From: Chlorella sorokiniana
Taxonomy: Eukaryota; Chlorophyta; Trebouxiophyceae; Chlorellales; Chlorellaceae
Length of the DNA: 64,000 bases
Direction: 5' to 3'
Assembly: GCA_025917655.1 (NCBI GenBank)
Contig: CP084610.1
Span: forward strand, 186,001-250,000
Each line of letters opens with the position of its first letter. Within the stretch, counting starts at the first letter, position 1. This document shows, piece by piece, positions 22,947 through 33,892 of the stretch. Made by a program: the position numbers and the translations under genes. The notes below the pieces were generated by a model. The model saw only the letters and a program-made list of their open reading frames with translations. It did not search any database and was not told the DNA's origin.

Positions 22947-23292
22947 GGACCTGGACTGAGCCGATTGAGCCGGAGCTGTGCCAGGCCAGGGGCATGTGTG
23001 TACGATGGCAGCGACATGTGTGTGCAAAGGAAGGGGCGCTTTCAGTTTGAAACGAAGCAAGCGTAGGTGTGCCTTTACGAGCGGAAGCAGCATGGCTTAC
23101 ATGAAACGAGCTGGGATCGAGCACAAGAGAGGGAAACTGGTCAAAGGAAGGAACGAAGAAGGGAAGAGGCCAGGTTGTACAGAGGGGACGATCGCAGTAC
23201 AGCGCTGCACGCAGCTTGGAGCACGCGGGAAGCTGGCCAGCCTCGCCTGCATCTGCTACAGCGCAGGCTGCAGCAACCCCCAACAGCTCAGG
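22947..23292. other. convergent intergenic region, AP2 gene / SNF2 gene
   Basis: 346 nt between two stop codons. It contains a minus-strand TGTAA; no gene was recognised. Confidence 0.5.
23097..23101 (-). terminator. TGTAA poly(A) signal of the SNF2 gene
   Basis: TTACA on the plus strand (TGTAA on minus), about 192 nt after the stop codon of the minus-strand SNF2 gene. Confidence 0.45.
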
Positions 23293-26200
23293 TTACAGCG
23301 TACGTGCGTCCTCACCGGCCTCCTCCCCCTCCGAGGGTGCACCTGCCGCCAGCGAGGGGTCGTCGCCTTCGGCAAACCGCCGCCGCAGCTGCCAGCGCGC
23401 CTCCGCGTCCATGCCCAGCAGCTGCTCGGCAGCTGCCGCTGGCGGCACGCCCAGCAGCTCCGCCAGCGACTCCAGCAGGGGCAGCTGCCGCTCCTCCACC
23501 CGGCCGGAAGCTGCGCCGCCGGCGCCGGCCCCCAGCACCTGGTCGGGCGCTGGCGCCTCGCGCGCTGCGCTGCGCTGGCGGGGCCCGCTGCCGCCGCCGC
23601 CGCCGCCATCTCGCTCGTCTTGCGGTGCGCCCTGGGGGTGCAGCGGGGTGCGGGATGCACTGTTCGGCAGCCGACGGCAGCCAGACCTGGCCCACAACCC
23701 TTGCCCGTACCCACCTCCAAGCCAGCCAGCCAAGCCCAGGGCTTTCGCAAGGCCGACACAGGCAACAGGCAGCACCAGCGGCGGTGGCAGGAGCAGCCCA
23801 GCAGCTGCTTGCAGCGTGGCATGTCGTGCATGCCTCTCCGCTGCAGAGCGGCAGCAGCAAGAGGTGCAGCATCAGGGGAGCAGGGAGGGCAGGGAGGGCG
23901 GCGGGCACTCACTGCGCGTCCATCGTCTGCTGTGCCGCCCGCGTGGCCGCCAGCTCAGCAGCGCTGGGCTTGAAAGCCATGTCATGGTGCAGCATGCCTG
24001 GGAGGGGGAGGAGGGGGGGCGGCGTGAGTGTGTGTGTGTTTGTAGCAGGGAGGGGGAGGAGCGGGAGCGGGAGAGTGTGAGTGCACGTGTGTGTGTAGAA
24101 AGGGGGAGGGGGCGGGCGGGGGGAGGAAGCGGCGCAAGCAGACAGAGGCACAGGGGAAGCAGTGGATCAGTCTGCTGCAGTTGTGATGGGGGATGCCCCG
24201 GGCGGCTGTGTGCATAATGAAGGCCGGCGTGCTGCAGAGGACCGGCAGCAGGGGTCGACAGGCCGAGGGCGCAGCCGGCCCCACACAGCCTTCGCTGTCG
24301 CTGAACAGCGCAGCAGAGGCAAACACCTGTGACGCCCGCCCGCGCCAGGACCTCTGTTTCCAGCTGATGCCCTTCCGGCCGCGCCAGATCCTCGTGCTCA
24401 GCCGCCAGCAGCGCGTGCGGCCGCTCGCGGCGGCGCTCGGCAGGCAGGGTGCCCACGGGGCGGCGGCGGCGGCCTGTAGGCCCGCCTGGCCGCCGCTGCC
24501 TTCGCCCGCAGCGGCGTCCGGCTCGCCGGCCCGGCTGCCCGGCCCGCCTGCGGGCGGCGAGGCAGCAGCCTCGCCGCCTTGCAGTGCGCCCAGTTCGCTC
24601 TCCACCAGCAGCTGCAGCGCAGGGGGCACGGATTGAGGCAGAGCAGTGGCAGCCTGGGCGGGGCGGCGGGAAGGCCTGGCAGCTGCCACCTGCTGCGCGG
24701 CCCGGTTGTTCCAGCAAATGGCAATCCGCAGTGAATGCTGAGAAGCAGGCAGGGTACACTACAAGCGTAATCAAGACAGTGATATCACAATGAGGAGAAG
24801 AAAGGAGAGAGGAAGGAGAGAGACGCAGAAAATCAAGACATTCCGCCAGCCTCACCTGCAGCCCTGGATCGTCGCCCTCGTCCAGCCCCTCAACCGCCCC
24901 CGCCGCCCCGCCGCCCCCTCTGGGCCCCGCCGCCGCCGCTGCCTGCTCCAGCTCAGCAGCCGCGTCAAACTCCTGCACGCGGGCGATGCCGTCGCCGCTC
25001 TCCTGGCGCCGCCGCCGCTCCTGCGGCGCCATTTTGTGGGGAGTGGGGACATCCCTGGCGTGGGCTTCGGCTGGCTTCAGAGCTGCTGAAGGCCAGCCAG
25101 CTGAGCATGCAGGGCCTGCGCAGTTGCTGGCCTCGCCGATGCGCCTCCCCTCGCCTCCCCTCCAAACAACAATGCTCCATCGCACACGAACAACCCCGAG
25201 CCCCTCTTACCCCACCCTGTTGTACACCTACAACAGCATTCGCGCAGCCGACACCCGGCCAGCCACCCACATCCCCCGCCCCCCCCGCCCACCCACCCCC
25301 GCACGCACGCACGCACCCACCCACCCACCTGCTCCACCAGGTCCAGCGTCATGATTGCGTCGCGGTTGTGGCGCAGCAGGTTGACCATGCCAAACAGCTC
25401 GCCGTGGTCCTGCTTCGCACCCGTCTTGGCGCCTGGGGGAGGGGGCGCGAATAGAGTGGCGCTGGGTGCCAGCGGTTGGCATGGATCTTCAGGGGTTGGG
25501 GGTGTCTCCCGCAGCCACGGGTACACGGCACATTCCCGTGCCCTTTCCTTCAGCGACCCCACCTTCGCACCTCACTTTCTCACATGCGCTACCCGACATG
25601 CATACACATACGAGTGCCTGAGACACCCATGCGATGCCCAACACACACACGTGCACGCACCTGAGAAGGTGCGGGGCATGTCCTCCTGCCCCTCCATCGC
25701 CATCCGCGCGTGCATCTGCTTGTACAGCTGGCGGTCGTAAATGATCTCCTCCATGGTACCTGCAGTACCAAGAGCATATGAATGGCTGCTCGAGCGGTAC
25801 ATTGTAAAGAGCGGAGCCATTCAGCGTCAGGAGAAGGCGGAGGCCTGGATCGCAGCGCGTCAGTCGCGCCAGCAGCGACGCAAGCATCAGCAGTGCGGCG
25901 GCTTGGCGGCATCGGACAGGGCCTGCCCTGCGGCTGTGCGACCTAGCGGCGCAGCATGGCTGTACCTGCGGCGATGAGGCGGTACACGCTCACGTCCCGC
26001 TTCTGGCCGATACGAAAGGCGCGGTCCTGGGCCTCTGCAGCAGGACAGGCATGAGAGCTGCACAGCGCTCAGCCTCTCTGCGTGCCGGTGTCGCAAGCGC
26101 CCCCATTGCACAGCTGCGAGGCTGCCGCGCGGCAGGCACATGCATCGCGCCGGCTGCTCCTGAAGCAGCGCTTGACTGCAGCGCAGCACAGCTCGGCGGC

Positions 26201-29200
26201 TCACGCAGGTCCATGGCCGGATTCCAGCTGCGGGTGGGGAGCGGGAGAGTAGTCAGTGCCCCCAACCGCGGCGTCCCGTGTTGCCGCCCGTGCAGCTCAA
26301 CATGTGCTGACGGAGGGGCAGCTCCAGGCATCCGTTTGCGATGGCAGAGCTGAAAGATCCCAACCGACTGACACCCCCTCCCCCCCCGTCACACACGCAC
26401 ACACACACACACCTGCCCCACCCCCATATGTACCCCACCTCGGGTCGAAGATGACCACCTTGTTGGCGGCGGTGAGGTTCAGCCCCACGCCCCCGCCAGC
26501 GTGGAGATCAGGAAGACAAAGGTGCCGGAGTTGTTGAAGGCGTCGCACAAAGCCTGGCGGTCCTGCCGAAGGGGGGCACCAAGGGCAAGAGACATCTCGA
26601 AAACGGGGGCCCGAGAAACCGGAGCAATCTGGTCGGCGGGGTGCCAGGCTGGAGCGCGCTGCAGCGGCCCCCAAAAGCGCGCAAGAGGTCCAGCTTGCAT
26701 GGTTGTTGTCTGTGCAGCAGCCCGCTACCTCCGACTTGGTGCTTCCGTCCAGCATGAGGTGGTCGTAGCCGTGGCGCACCAGCAGGCCCTCCAGAATGTG
26801 CAGCATCTGGCGGGCGGGAAGGAAGCACACGGGCGTGTGTGTGCATAAGAGAGAGAGGGAAGGGCTGGGGGCATGGCCCAATGAGCTGGTGGTGGTGGTG
26901 CGTGTGTGCGGGGGAGGGGTGCTGAGACACAATTGCCCGGCCCCCCCCAACACACACACACACACACACTCACCTGCACACTGTTGCTGAACAGCAGCAC
27001 CTTGTCGCGGCTGCGCTTCCACTCCGCCAGCAGGCTCTCCAACGCCTGGGGGCACCAGGCACGCGTGCATGGGCATGCGGCAGCTGGTCTGTGAGCGTGT
27101 GAGCAAGCAGGCACCCCAGCAGCTGCGCATCCTCAGAAGCCCCGCACACCCGCGCCGCAGCAGCTGGCGTCGCTTGCAAGCCCATATGCTGCCAGCTCAT
27201 CTCGGTTTCCCAGCGGGCGGCCTGTGTGCCCTCTGCAAACCCTGGCGACCTGCCTGCTGCTTCCTGCTCAGGGCGGGGCCCGGCCTGCTGCGTGGCAGCG
27301 CCGGCAGGCGCACGCCCGCCTGCCGCTGTCGGCCCCACCTTCATCTTGCCGCAGGTGGCGGAGTCGCTGAGGCGCGCGAAGCTCTCGTCCGTCACATAGC
27401 CGCCCAGCACGCCCGCATCCTCACCAATGACCTGCATGGAGTGGGGAGGGGGGGAGGTACGCAGAGATGGGGCAGACATGGAGGCAGAGAAGTGGGGGTG
27501 CAGCAGGATGCGGGCGCAGGCAATGCGGGGCGAAGCGTGGAGGCGAGGATGCGGTTGGCGGCAGCAGCTCCAGCTGCGCCGTTGGCCCGGGCTGGGCTTG
27601 CAAGCTGCCGCGCCACCGGCGCTGCTGCCACAGACGCGTGCTGCTCGGCGGAGGGCAACCGGCAACTTCTTTTAATAAAAATACAAACACTCTCAGCCAC
27701 CCTAAACCCACCAGCTCGGCAATCTGCAGTGCCTTGGAGAACTTGGCGGCCGTCTCTTCCTTGCCCTGCTCCTCGTGCCGCGCCTTCACCAGCTCCAGGT
27801 GGTTGCTGATCTTGCGCAGCACGCTCATCACGGGCAGGCAGAGGCAGAAGGGGCACATGCGGCGCAGGCCCCCCCCCGTCTGCATCCAGCACCCGTCCGG
27901 CTTGTGGCTCTTGCAGCCTGCGGTGCGTCGGCGGGGCGGCAAGCAGGCTGGTAGGGCAGGCAGGGCAGGCGGCCACTGCTACACCCCAGCTTCATCACCC
28001 GCCTGGGTCAGAAAGGTGGGCGGCTGTGCTGTCGGCACGCGTGCCCCCGCCTTCTGTGTTCCCTTCAGACGTGCACAGCAGCGGCAAGAGCACTAAAGAG
28101 CCGCCCCCGCCCCCACCTTTGGGGTTGGTCAGCCGGTCAAAGGGGTTGTCGCACTCGCAGAGGTGGTAGAGGGGCCACAGCACGCCGCCCTGCTCCGCAT
28201 CCACCCTCCACCCGCAGCAGCGGTGGTACGGCTTGCCGCTGGCGCACACCAGACAGCGGCGGTCGTAGTTGAGGAGCAGCTCGACGTCGGGGGGCGCAGC
28301 AGGCGCCTGGGGAGGAGGGCAGGGCGTGTGTGTGTGCGGGTGGGGTGTGGGGTTTGGGGGGATGGGGGGATGGGGGTGGGGGATGGGGGTGGGAGGCTCA
28401 AAGGCAGTCGTCAAAGTGGGAGGAGGGTGGGTGGCGAGGCAGTACTGCTGCAAGCCAGCCAAAACAAACAACACGTGCGCCCGCCCTCACTTGTACGCCG
28501 CCAGCTGCAGCGGGCTGAGCTCGCAGAACACCGCAAAGTCCATTTTCTTGGGCAGCTGCAGGCCAGGAAAGCATGCACGAGGTTGGAAGGTGTGGCAGGG
28601 GGTGTGGGTGGGTGGGTGGATGAGCGAGTGCTCGTCTGTGTGAATGTGGTGATGGTTGGTGGGGGAGGGAGGAGGGGGCTCCAACTTTAACAGCCAGCAG
28701 CGGGCTACGATTCAGGCAGATGCTGCCCAAAGGCCTGCCACATGCAGCGTGATGCGTATGCCCAATGCAGCCCAACTCCTTACGGCAGCCCCCTAAGCCC
28801 ACGCGGCACCTGATCCGCAATGATCCTCTTGGTGCGGCGCAGCACACAGCCCTCCAACAGCTGCCGCAGGTCCGCCTGCGCCTCGGCGCCCTGCCGGGGA
28901 CCACAGCGTGCACAGCGTGGGGGCCGGCATTTTGGTCGGCAGCGACTGGCAGCGCGCCTCAGGCAATGGAGGAGGCTAGGGCGGCGGTCAACGCCCCCCC
29001 CCCTCCCTTCAGCGGCAGCAAGCTCAATCGAAGCGCTGAGCCACAAAGGTGTGGGCGCGGCTGGAGTGCACAGCAGTTTATCACTGGCGCAGAGCGAGTT
29101 CAAACGCACCGCAGCCTTCTCCGCATCCGACGAATCCACCTTCTGGCCGAGCATGATGGGCCGGGAAATGGTTTCGGTGAAATCCTTCAGCAAGCCCAGG

Positions 29201-32200
29201 CAGCCTGCAGGCGGCGAGCGGCCGGTGCTCACTCAGGGAAGAGCAGCGAAGAGTCAGGAAACAAGTCTCCTGCCTGCGCAAACTGCCGACGGCACACAGC
29301 ATCCTGGCCAGACAACCACCTCAGCATCCTGGCCAGCAAGGAAGGTTACACCCAGCCATCCTTTGAGGCCCGAAACTAAGAAACTGATTGCCCACCCGGC
29401 GCAACAAAGTCCAGCACCGCCCACAGCTCCTTGTAGTCGTTCTGCACAGCAGCAAGGAGCACCGCGCAGGGCAGCCGAAACATCTAGTTGGTCTGTCAAG
29501 GAGCGCCACGCACGGGATGCAAAGCCCTGAAAATGATGGACAATCCACCGGGCGCTTGACAGGCACGCAGGCCTGCCTACAGGGCAGCAGCGCCAGCGGT
29601 GCAGCGGCGCCCTCCCACCTGGAAAGGCGTCCCCGTCAGCGCGTACCGCAAGCGGGTGGGCAGGCGCTCAGCGGCCTGGTACCGCTGCGTGCGGCGCAGG
29701 GGGCGGGGCGCGGGAGGCGTGGAGCGTGTGCAGCTTGGGAGCCGGGACAGGCAAGCCAGCATGTCGCGGCGCAGCACTTGGAAGTGTACGCCTGAACCGA
29801 TTGCAGCCGGGCCTGTATCCATCATTGGAGAGCACTCCACCGCCCCCACCTTGGTCTCCGGGTTCTTCAGCAGGTGTCCCTCGTCAAACATGACGATGTG
29901 CCACGGGATGCTGAGCAGCGTATCGCCATGGGGGCCCCTGCAGCAGAAGCCAGCCGGGCATGCAACATCCCAGCGCGTGCGCTGCACTTGGACAAGGCTT
30001 GGTACGGTTTGGCAAGCGCCCAGGGACGCGCGACGCAGAGCGACCAGCGCCAGGGATGCATGTGGCGCCAGGGCACAGCACGCACGACACGCACAGCACG
30101 CGCAGCACACACAGCATGCAATCCCATGTATTTCTGGGACACTGTCAGCGTGCGCAGCACGCACAGCACGCACAGCATGCGATCCCAACATGCCTCTTCC
30201 TCACGTCAGAGTGCCGTACGACGCAATCAGCACCTCCTTCTGCCCCGCCCGCACAGCCGCCAGCGCTGTGGCCGTCTTGCCGCCTGCGCACTTTGCCACC
30301 CTGGCGGTGCGTCCGGAGGGGAGGCGTGCATGCGCGCACGAGGGCAAGGCGCGAGTGAGGCAGCGCACATTGTCGAGTGCATACGCGAGCATGCGTGACG
30401 CCTGCAGCCCGCTGGTGCCCTGCTTCACTTGTTGGGCGGCAGCATGCGCGAGGCACCGCCGCGGCGCCGTCGTCCATTTGGGACGGTGCCCACGCCCACA
30501 GCTGACCCACCTGAACGTTCCCCACATGGCAAACTCTCATGCCCCCAGCCGACCCACCTGAACGTCCCCCACATGGCAAACTCTCGCTCCCAGTTGTCCA
30601 GGACCGAGGTCGGGGCCACCACCAGCACCGGGTAGCACCTTGTGTAGGCGGGGTCGTAGGCCGGCTCATCCAGGCCCCACCGCTCGTCGGCATCGCGCTC
30701 CGGCAGCGGCTGCACCTCCTCCAGCGCCTGCTGGCGGTGGGGTGGGGCAGAAGGGGCGAGCGCGCGTGTGTATGCGCTGTACGTGTGCGCTGTACGAGTG
30801 TGTTTGGGGGGGAGGAGAAACGGGTATGCAAGAGTGCGTTTTGTGTTGGCGAGCTCGATGGATACAAGGCCGTGGAAACGTCTGATTGCCATCCTCTTGT
30901 CGTCAAGACTTTTCCTGCTTCTCAACAAGTAACAGGTACTCCTGGCGGGGCTCGCAGCATCACACAGGTTGTGCCCGCAGCATCACACGGCTTGTGCCCC
31001 CAAACCCCATGCAGCCGGCCCCAAACAATGCAGCGCACCTCCAGCTCCGGCAGCCGCGCGTCGGCCTGAGCATCCCCCGTCTTGCCCAGCACCGCCGCGA
31101 AGAAGCCGATGGCCTGCACAGTCTTGCCTGCAGCAGGGTGTATGGTGCGTATGTTGTGTGTTGAGCGTACGTGTGCGCGGGCGTGAAATGTGTTGGTTCT
31201 GCCTGCCAGTTGTAATCAGGTTTGGAGGGATTGGGGGAGGGGGCCCTCCAAAATGATGGGCTGGGCGCCGGCAACCCTGCAGGCTGCCAAGCTGGTGAAC
31301 CAGGCCGGTCTCAGCAGGCACCCGCCACGCAGCGCCATGGCACCTGGCGCGGAGCCGCAGCAACCCGCTTCACGACGGCAGCGGCACAGCACGCAAAGCG
31401 GCGGGCGGCAGCAGCACCCACCCAGGCCCATATCATCAGCCAGTACGCCACCCGTGCCCCGCGCGTACTGCCTGCACGCACGCACCCAACCCAGTTGCAC
31501 AGTGCAGCAGAAGAGCGGCGGCCACCCCGGGGCCCCTTCTGCTGCCAACGAGGCGGGCGCACAGCTGCTGGCAGCCTCTCAGCGCGCTTGCCTCAGCACG
31601 GCACCAGGCTGCGGCTGGCTTGCCCTCTGGCCACGCCGAACAAGGAGCTTCCCACACACGCTACCACCACCGCCAGCAACACAGACACAGCCACACCACC
31701 CCGGCGGCCCACCGCATGAGCCAGCGTATGCCGTCCCGCTGGTAGTCCCGCAGGTACTTGTTGATGCGGGCGGGCACAGTGTAGTCCACAAAGGGCATTT
31801 CTGCGGGGCGGGGGGGGGGAAGAAAGCCAGGGCGAGAGGCAGCGAGGGGTGAGGGGGCGTGTGGTGGTGGGTGAGGAGGCGGCGGCGGAGGGCGCGGGTG
31901 TGGCTGCGATGCGTGACGTTGTTTCAAAGAGGGGCGAGCGGGACCGGGCAAGAGCTTGGAAGCCGGCTGCCGGCCCCGCCCTGCATCGGGCGAGGAGGCC
32001 TGGAGGCGCAGCGCGGCCAGCGGCTGCCACGCAGTGCCGACAGCGAGCCCCGCTGGCGCTGAGCGTGGGTGGGGCCCTGTGTGCTGAGAAGCTGCCCAGC
32101 AGCAGCACCACACAAAGCGGTACAAAAGAACCACCTGGGAGTCTTCGGGCCACGGCTCGCCGTCCTCCCCCACAGCGATACGCAGCGCCTGCTGGGGCCC

Positions 32201-33352
32201 GCCCTCGTCGCTGAACCGGTGCTGAGGCCCCGCCTGCTGCTGCTGCTGCTGCTGCTGTTGCTGCTGGCTTCCCCGCGGCTGGGCTGGCTCAGCCTGCTGC
32301 GGCTGCGATGGAGGCGCCACTGCCGGCATCAGCAGATCATCCAGCAGGCTGTGCTGGGCAGCGTCCCGGCCTTCCGCTTCCTCCTCGTCACCTGCAGCCA
32401 GCCAGTCGCGAGAGAGAAACAGCGGGGTAAGGCCAGGGACAACGACGAGGGAAGCGTGCAGCGCGAACATGCTGTTGCGATTCAGCTTGGCCTGAACGCG
32501 GCTTGCAGGCACGCACTCGACTCCTCGCGCCGCCTGCGCTTGGGAGCCGCCCTCTTGCGCGGCTTGCTGCCTCCACCCCGGGCCCGGCCACCCCCAACGG
32601 CTGCCGTGGCCCCCGCCTCAGCGCGGGCTCTGGCAGCCTCCGACGGCTTTCGGCGCTCCGCTGTGCTGCGTGTGGTGGCGGTGCCGCCGTGCCTGGCGCG
32701 GGGCTTGCTGGGTGCGGCCAGGGGCTGCGTGCCGAACTGGACGAGGTCGTCAAGGTCGTTCAACCGCGGCTGGTGCTGCTGGCTGGGTGCAGGCTGCGGC
32801 TGGGCGCCACCGCCCGCTCTGCTGCCGCCGCCGCTGGCGGCCGCCTTGCGCAGCGCCCCGCTGGCGTCGTGCTCGAAATCGTCGGCATCAGGCGGCAGCA
32901 CCACAGCGGCACGGGCAGCGCGTCGGTCGATCGCGTCGGCCTGCTGCCGCTGCTGCGGCTGCTGCGGCTGCGACGGCTGCTGCTGCTGCGGGGAGCCGGC
33001 TGAGGGGGCGGCTGTGGGCGCCAGCACGGGCCCCACCGCCTGCCAGCGCCCGTTGATCTCTCGATACTCGCGCTGCTGGCTGGGCAGCGGCAGGTCGGCG
33101 GCTTGGCTGGAGCTGGTGGCGTGATCCTTCCCAGACGACTGCAGGCGCAGCAGCCTGCCACGAAAGGAGCTGCCTGAAGACCGACCTTCCCCGGGATCCA
33201 GCTGTGGGGCAGGCGCAGCATCCGCCGCCGCTGGCTGGGACACAGCCGAGGCTGCAGGCACCGGCGCCGCTGCTCCTGCGTCTGCCTGCGGCGGGGGGAA
33301 CCGCCGGGCTGGGCTTGAGTCCGTACCGAGCCATTCTCTCCCGCAAGCTCAT
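23293..33352 (-). CDS. SNF2-family ATPase, ERCC6L2/Switch 2 type
   Basis: Chromatin- or repair-linked translocase, about 10 kb with more than 20 exons. The N-terminus (MSLRERMARYGLKPS from 33352) leads into a disordered Gln/Ala/Arg-rich region. The ATPase begins NKYLRDYQRDGIRWLM, then motif I DDMGLGKTVQAIGFF (split by an intron), VVAPTSVLDNWEREF, motif II FDEGHLLKN (DEGH rather than DEAH), motif III LTGTPFQ and NDYKELWAVLDFV. RRTKRIIADQ followed by LPKK is the feature that points to ERCC6L2/Switch 2. A Cys/His-rich insert follows (CLVCASGKPYHRCCG, CECDNPFD, CKSHKPDGC, MCPFCLC), then MSVLRKISNHLELV and the helicase C lobe: LLFSNSVQ, LMLDGSTKSE, VGLNLTAANKVVIFDPSWNP, QAQDRAFRIGQKRDV. The C-terminus ESLAELLGVPPAAAAEQLLG resembles plant Switch 2. 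One base is missing near 33260-33310 and another near 24470. The start ATG is tentative. Confidence 0.88.
24018..24097. repeat. (GT)n-rich intronic microsatellite
   Basis: GTGTGT tracts separated by purine-rich GGGAGG sequence in a 3'-proximal intron of the SNF2 gene. Confidence 0.75.
26205..26227 (-). other. 23-nt microexon of the SNF2 gene
   Basis: On the minus strand the sequence is flanked by CCCGCAG at its 5' side and GTGAGCC at its 3' side. Joined to the neighbouring exons (one ending GACCCGAG, the next starting AGGCCCAG) it gives FDPSWNPAMDLQAQDR, an exact fit to the SF2 helicase core. Without it the frame is lost. Confidence 0.8.
30020..30190. repeat. CGCACAGCA-type short repeats in an intron
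   Basis: Two clusters of imperfect CGCACGACA/CGCAGCACA units each end in CAGCATGC(A/G)ATCCCA and are about 60 nt apart, within an intron of the SNF2 gene. Confidence 0.65.
30498..30585. repeat. 47-nt tandem duplication spanning an exon end and splice donor
   Basis: A 40-nt segment at about 30498-30537 is repeated at about 30546-30585 with two to three differences. Read on the minus strand each copy holds GAGTTTGCCATGTGGGG and a donor TTCAG|GTGGGTC. The downstream copy lies in the intron. Confidence 0.85.
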
Positions 33353-33892
33353 TCTCTGCGCCGCTCGAAACGCGGCGAAAGCTCTGACCAATGCTGCGCC
33401 GCGAGAGGGGGCTCTGCGGCTATCAACGGCGCGACACCATGATCAAAGCAATATGCTCACACATAATAGCAACCTTGGCGGAAGCCTGGAGGCCTGCAGG
33501 CTGAAGACGGATCAGAGCCTGCTGGGCGTGCTGTCCTTGCCCACCTGTTCTGTGCTGTTCTGCTGGCTCTCCGTGTGGGTATTCCAGTTGCGCCGACTCT
33601 GCACTCGCAGGACCGCCGCCGGTTCATCCTGTCAGCAGCGATTTTGGCACCTTCAGCACCCAACTTTAAATCGTCGGGCCTGGAGCAAGCCATTAGCTAG
33701 CTGTGCTCACTGTCGCCGCTGCAAAGTGCATATCACCGCCGCTTGCAATCGACGGCGCCATCGGCCCGGCGGCTAAGCATTGGCCTGACGGCAGCTGGCG
33801 GCAGCGGGCGGCGCAAACGACCGCAACGTGGCACCGGAACGGCTTCACCCGCTTAGCAGCCGACCGGCCAACAGCAGCAGCACCAGCGCGGC
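33353..33892. promoter_or_regulatory. divergent promoter region, SNF2 ATPase / PRIM2
   Basis: 540 nt between divergent start codons of two DNA-maintenance genes; a shared control region is likely. I looked for an E2F-type site (TTTSSCGC or its complement) and saw only an imperfect CGCGGCGAAAG at about 33371, so no site is called. Confidence 0.5.

Noticed and set aside
23293-25190. Treating the 3' exons of the SNF2 gene as a separate gene
   Set aside because: The exons continue on the same strand with consistent splice sites, and the last exon resembles the C-terminus of plant Switch 2-type proteins. The ATG-like start near 25032 is probably internal.
30020-30190. Direct repeats considered as a CRISPR-like or transposon end
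   Set aside because: Units are short, imperfect, have no regular spacers and lie within an intron of a nuclear gene; no transposase nearby.
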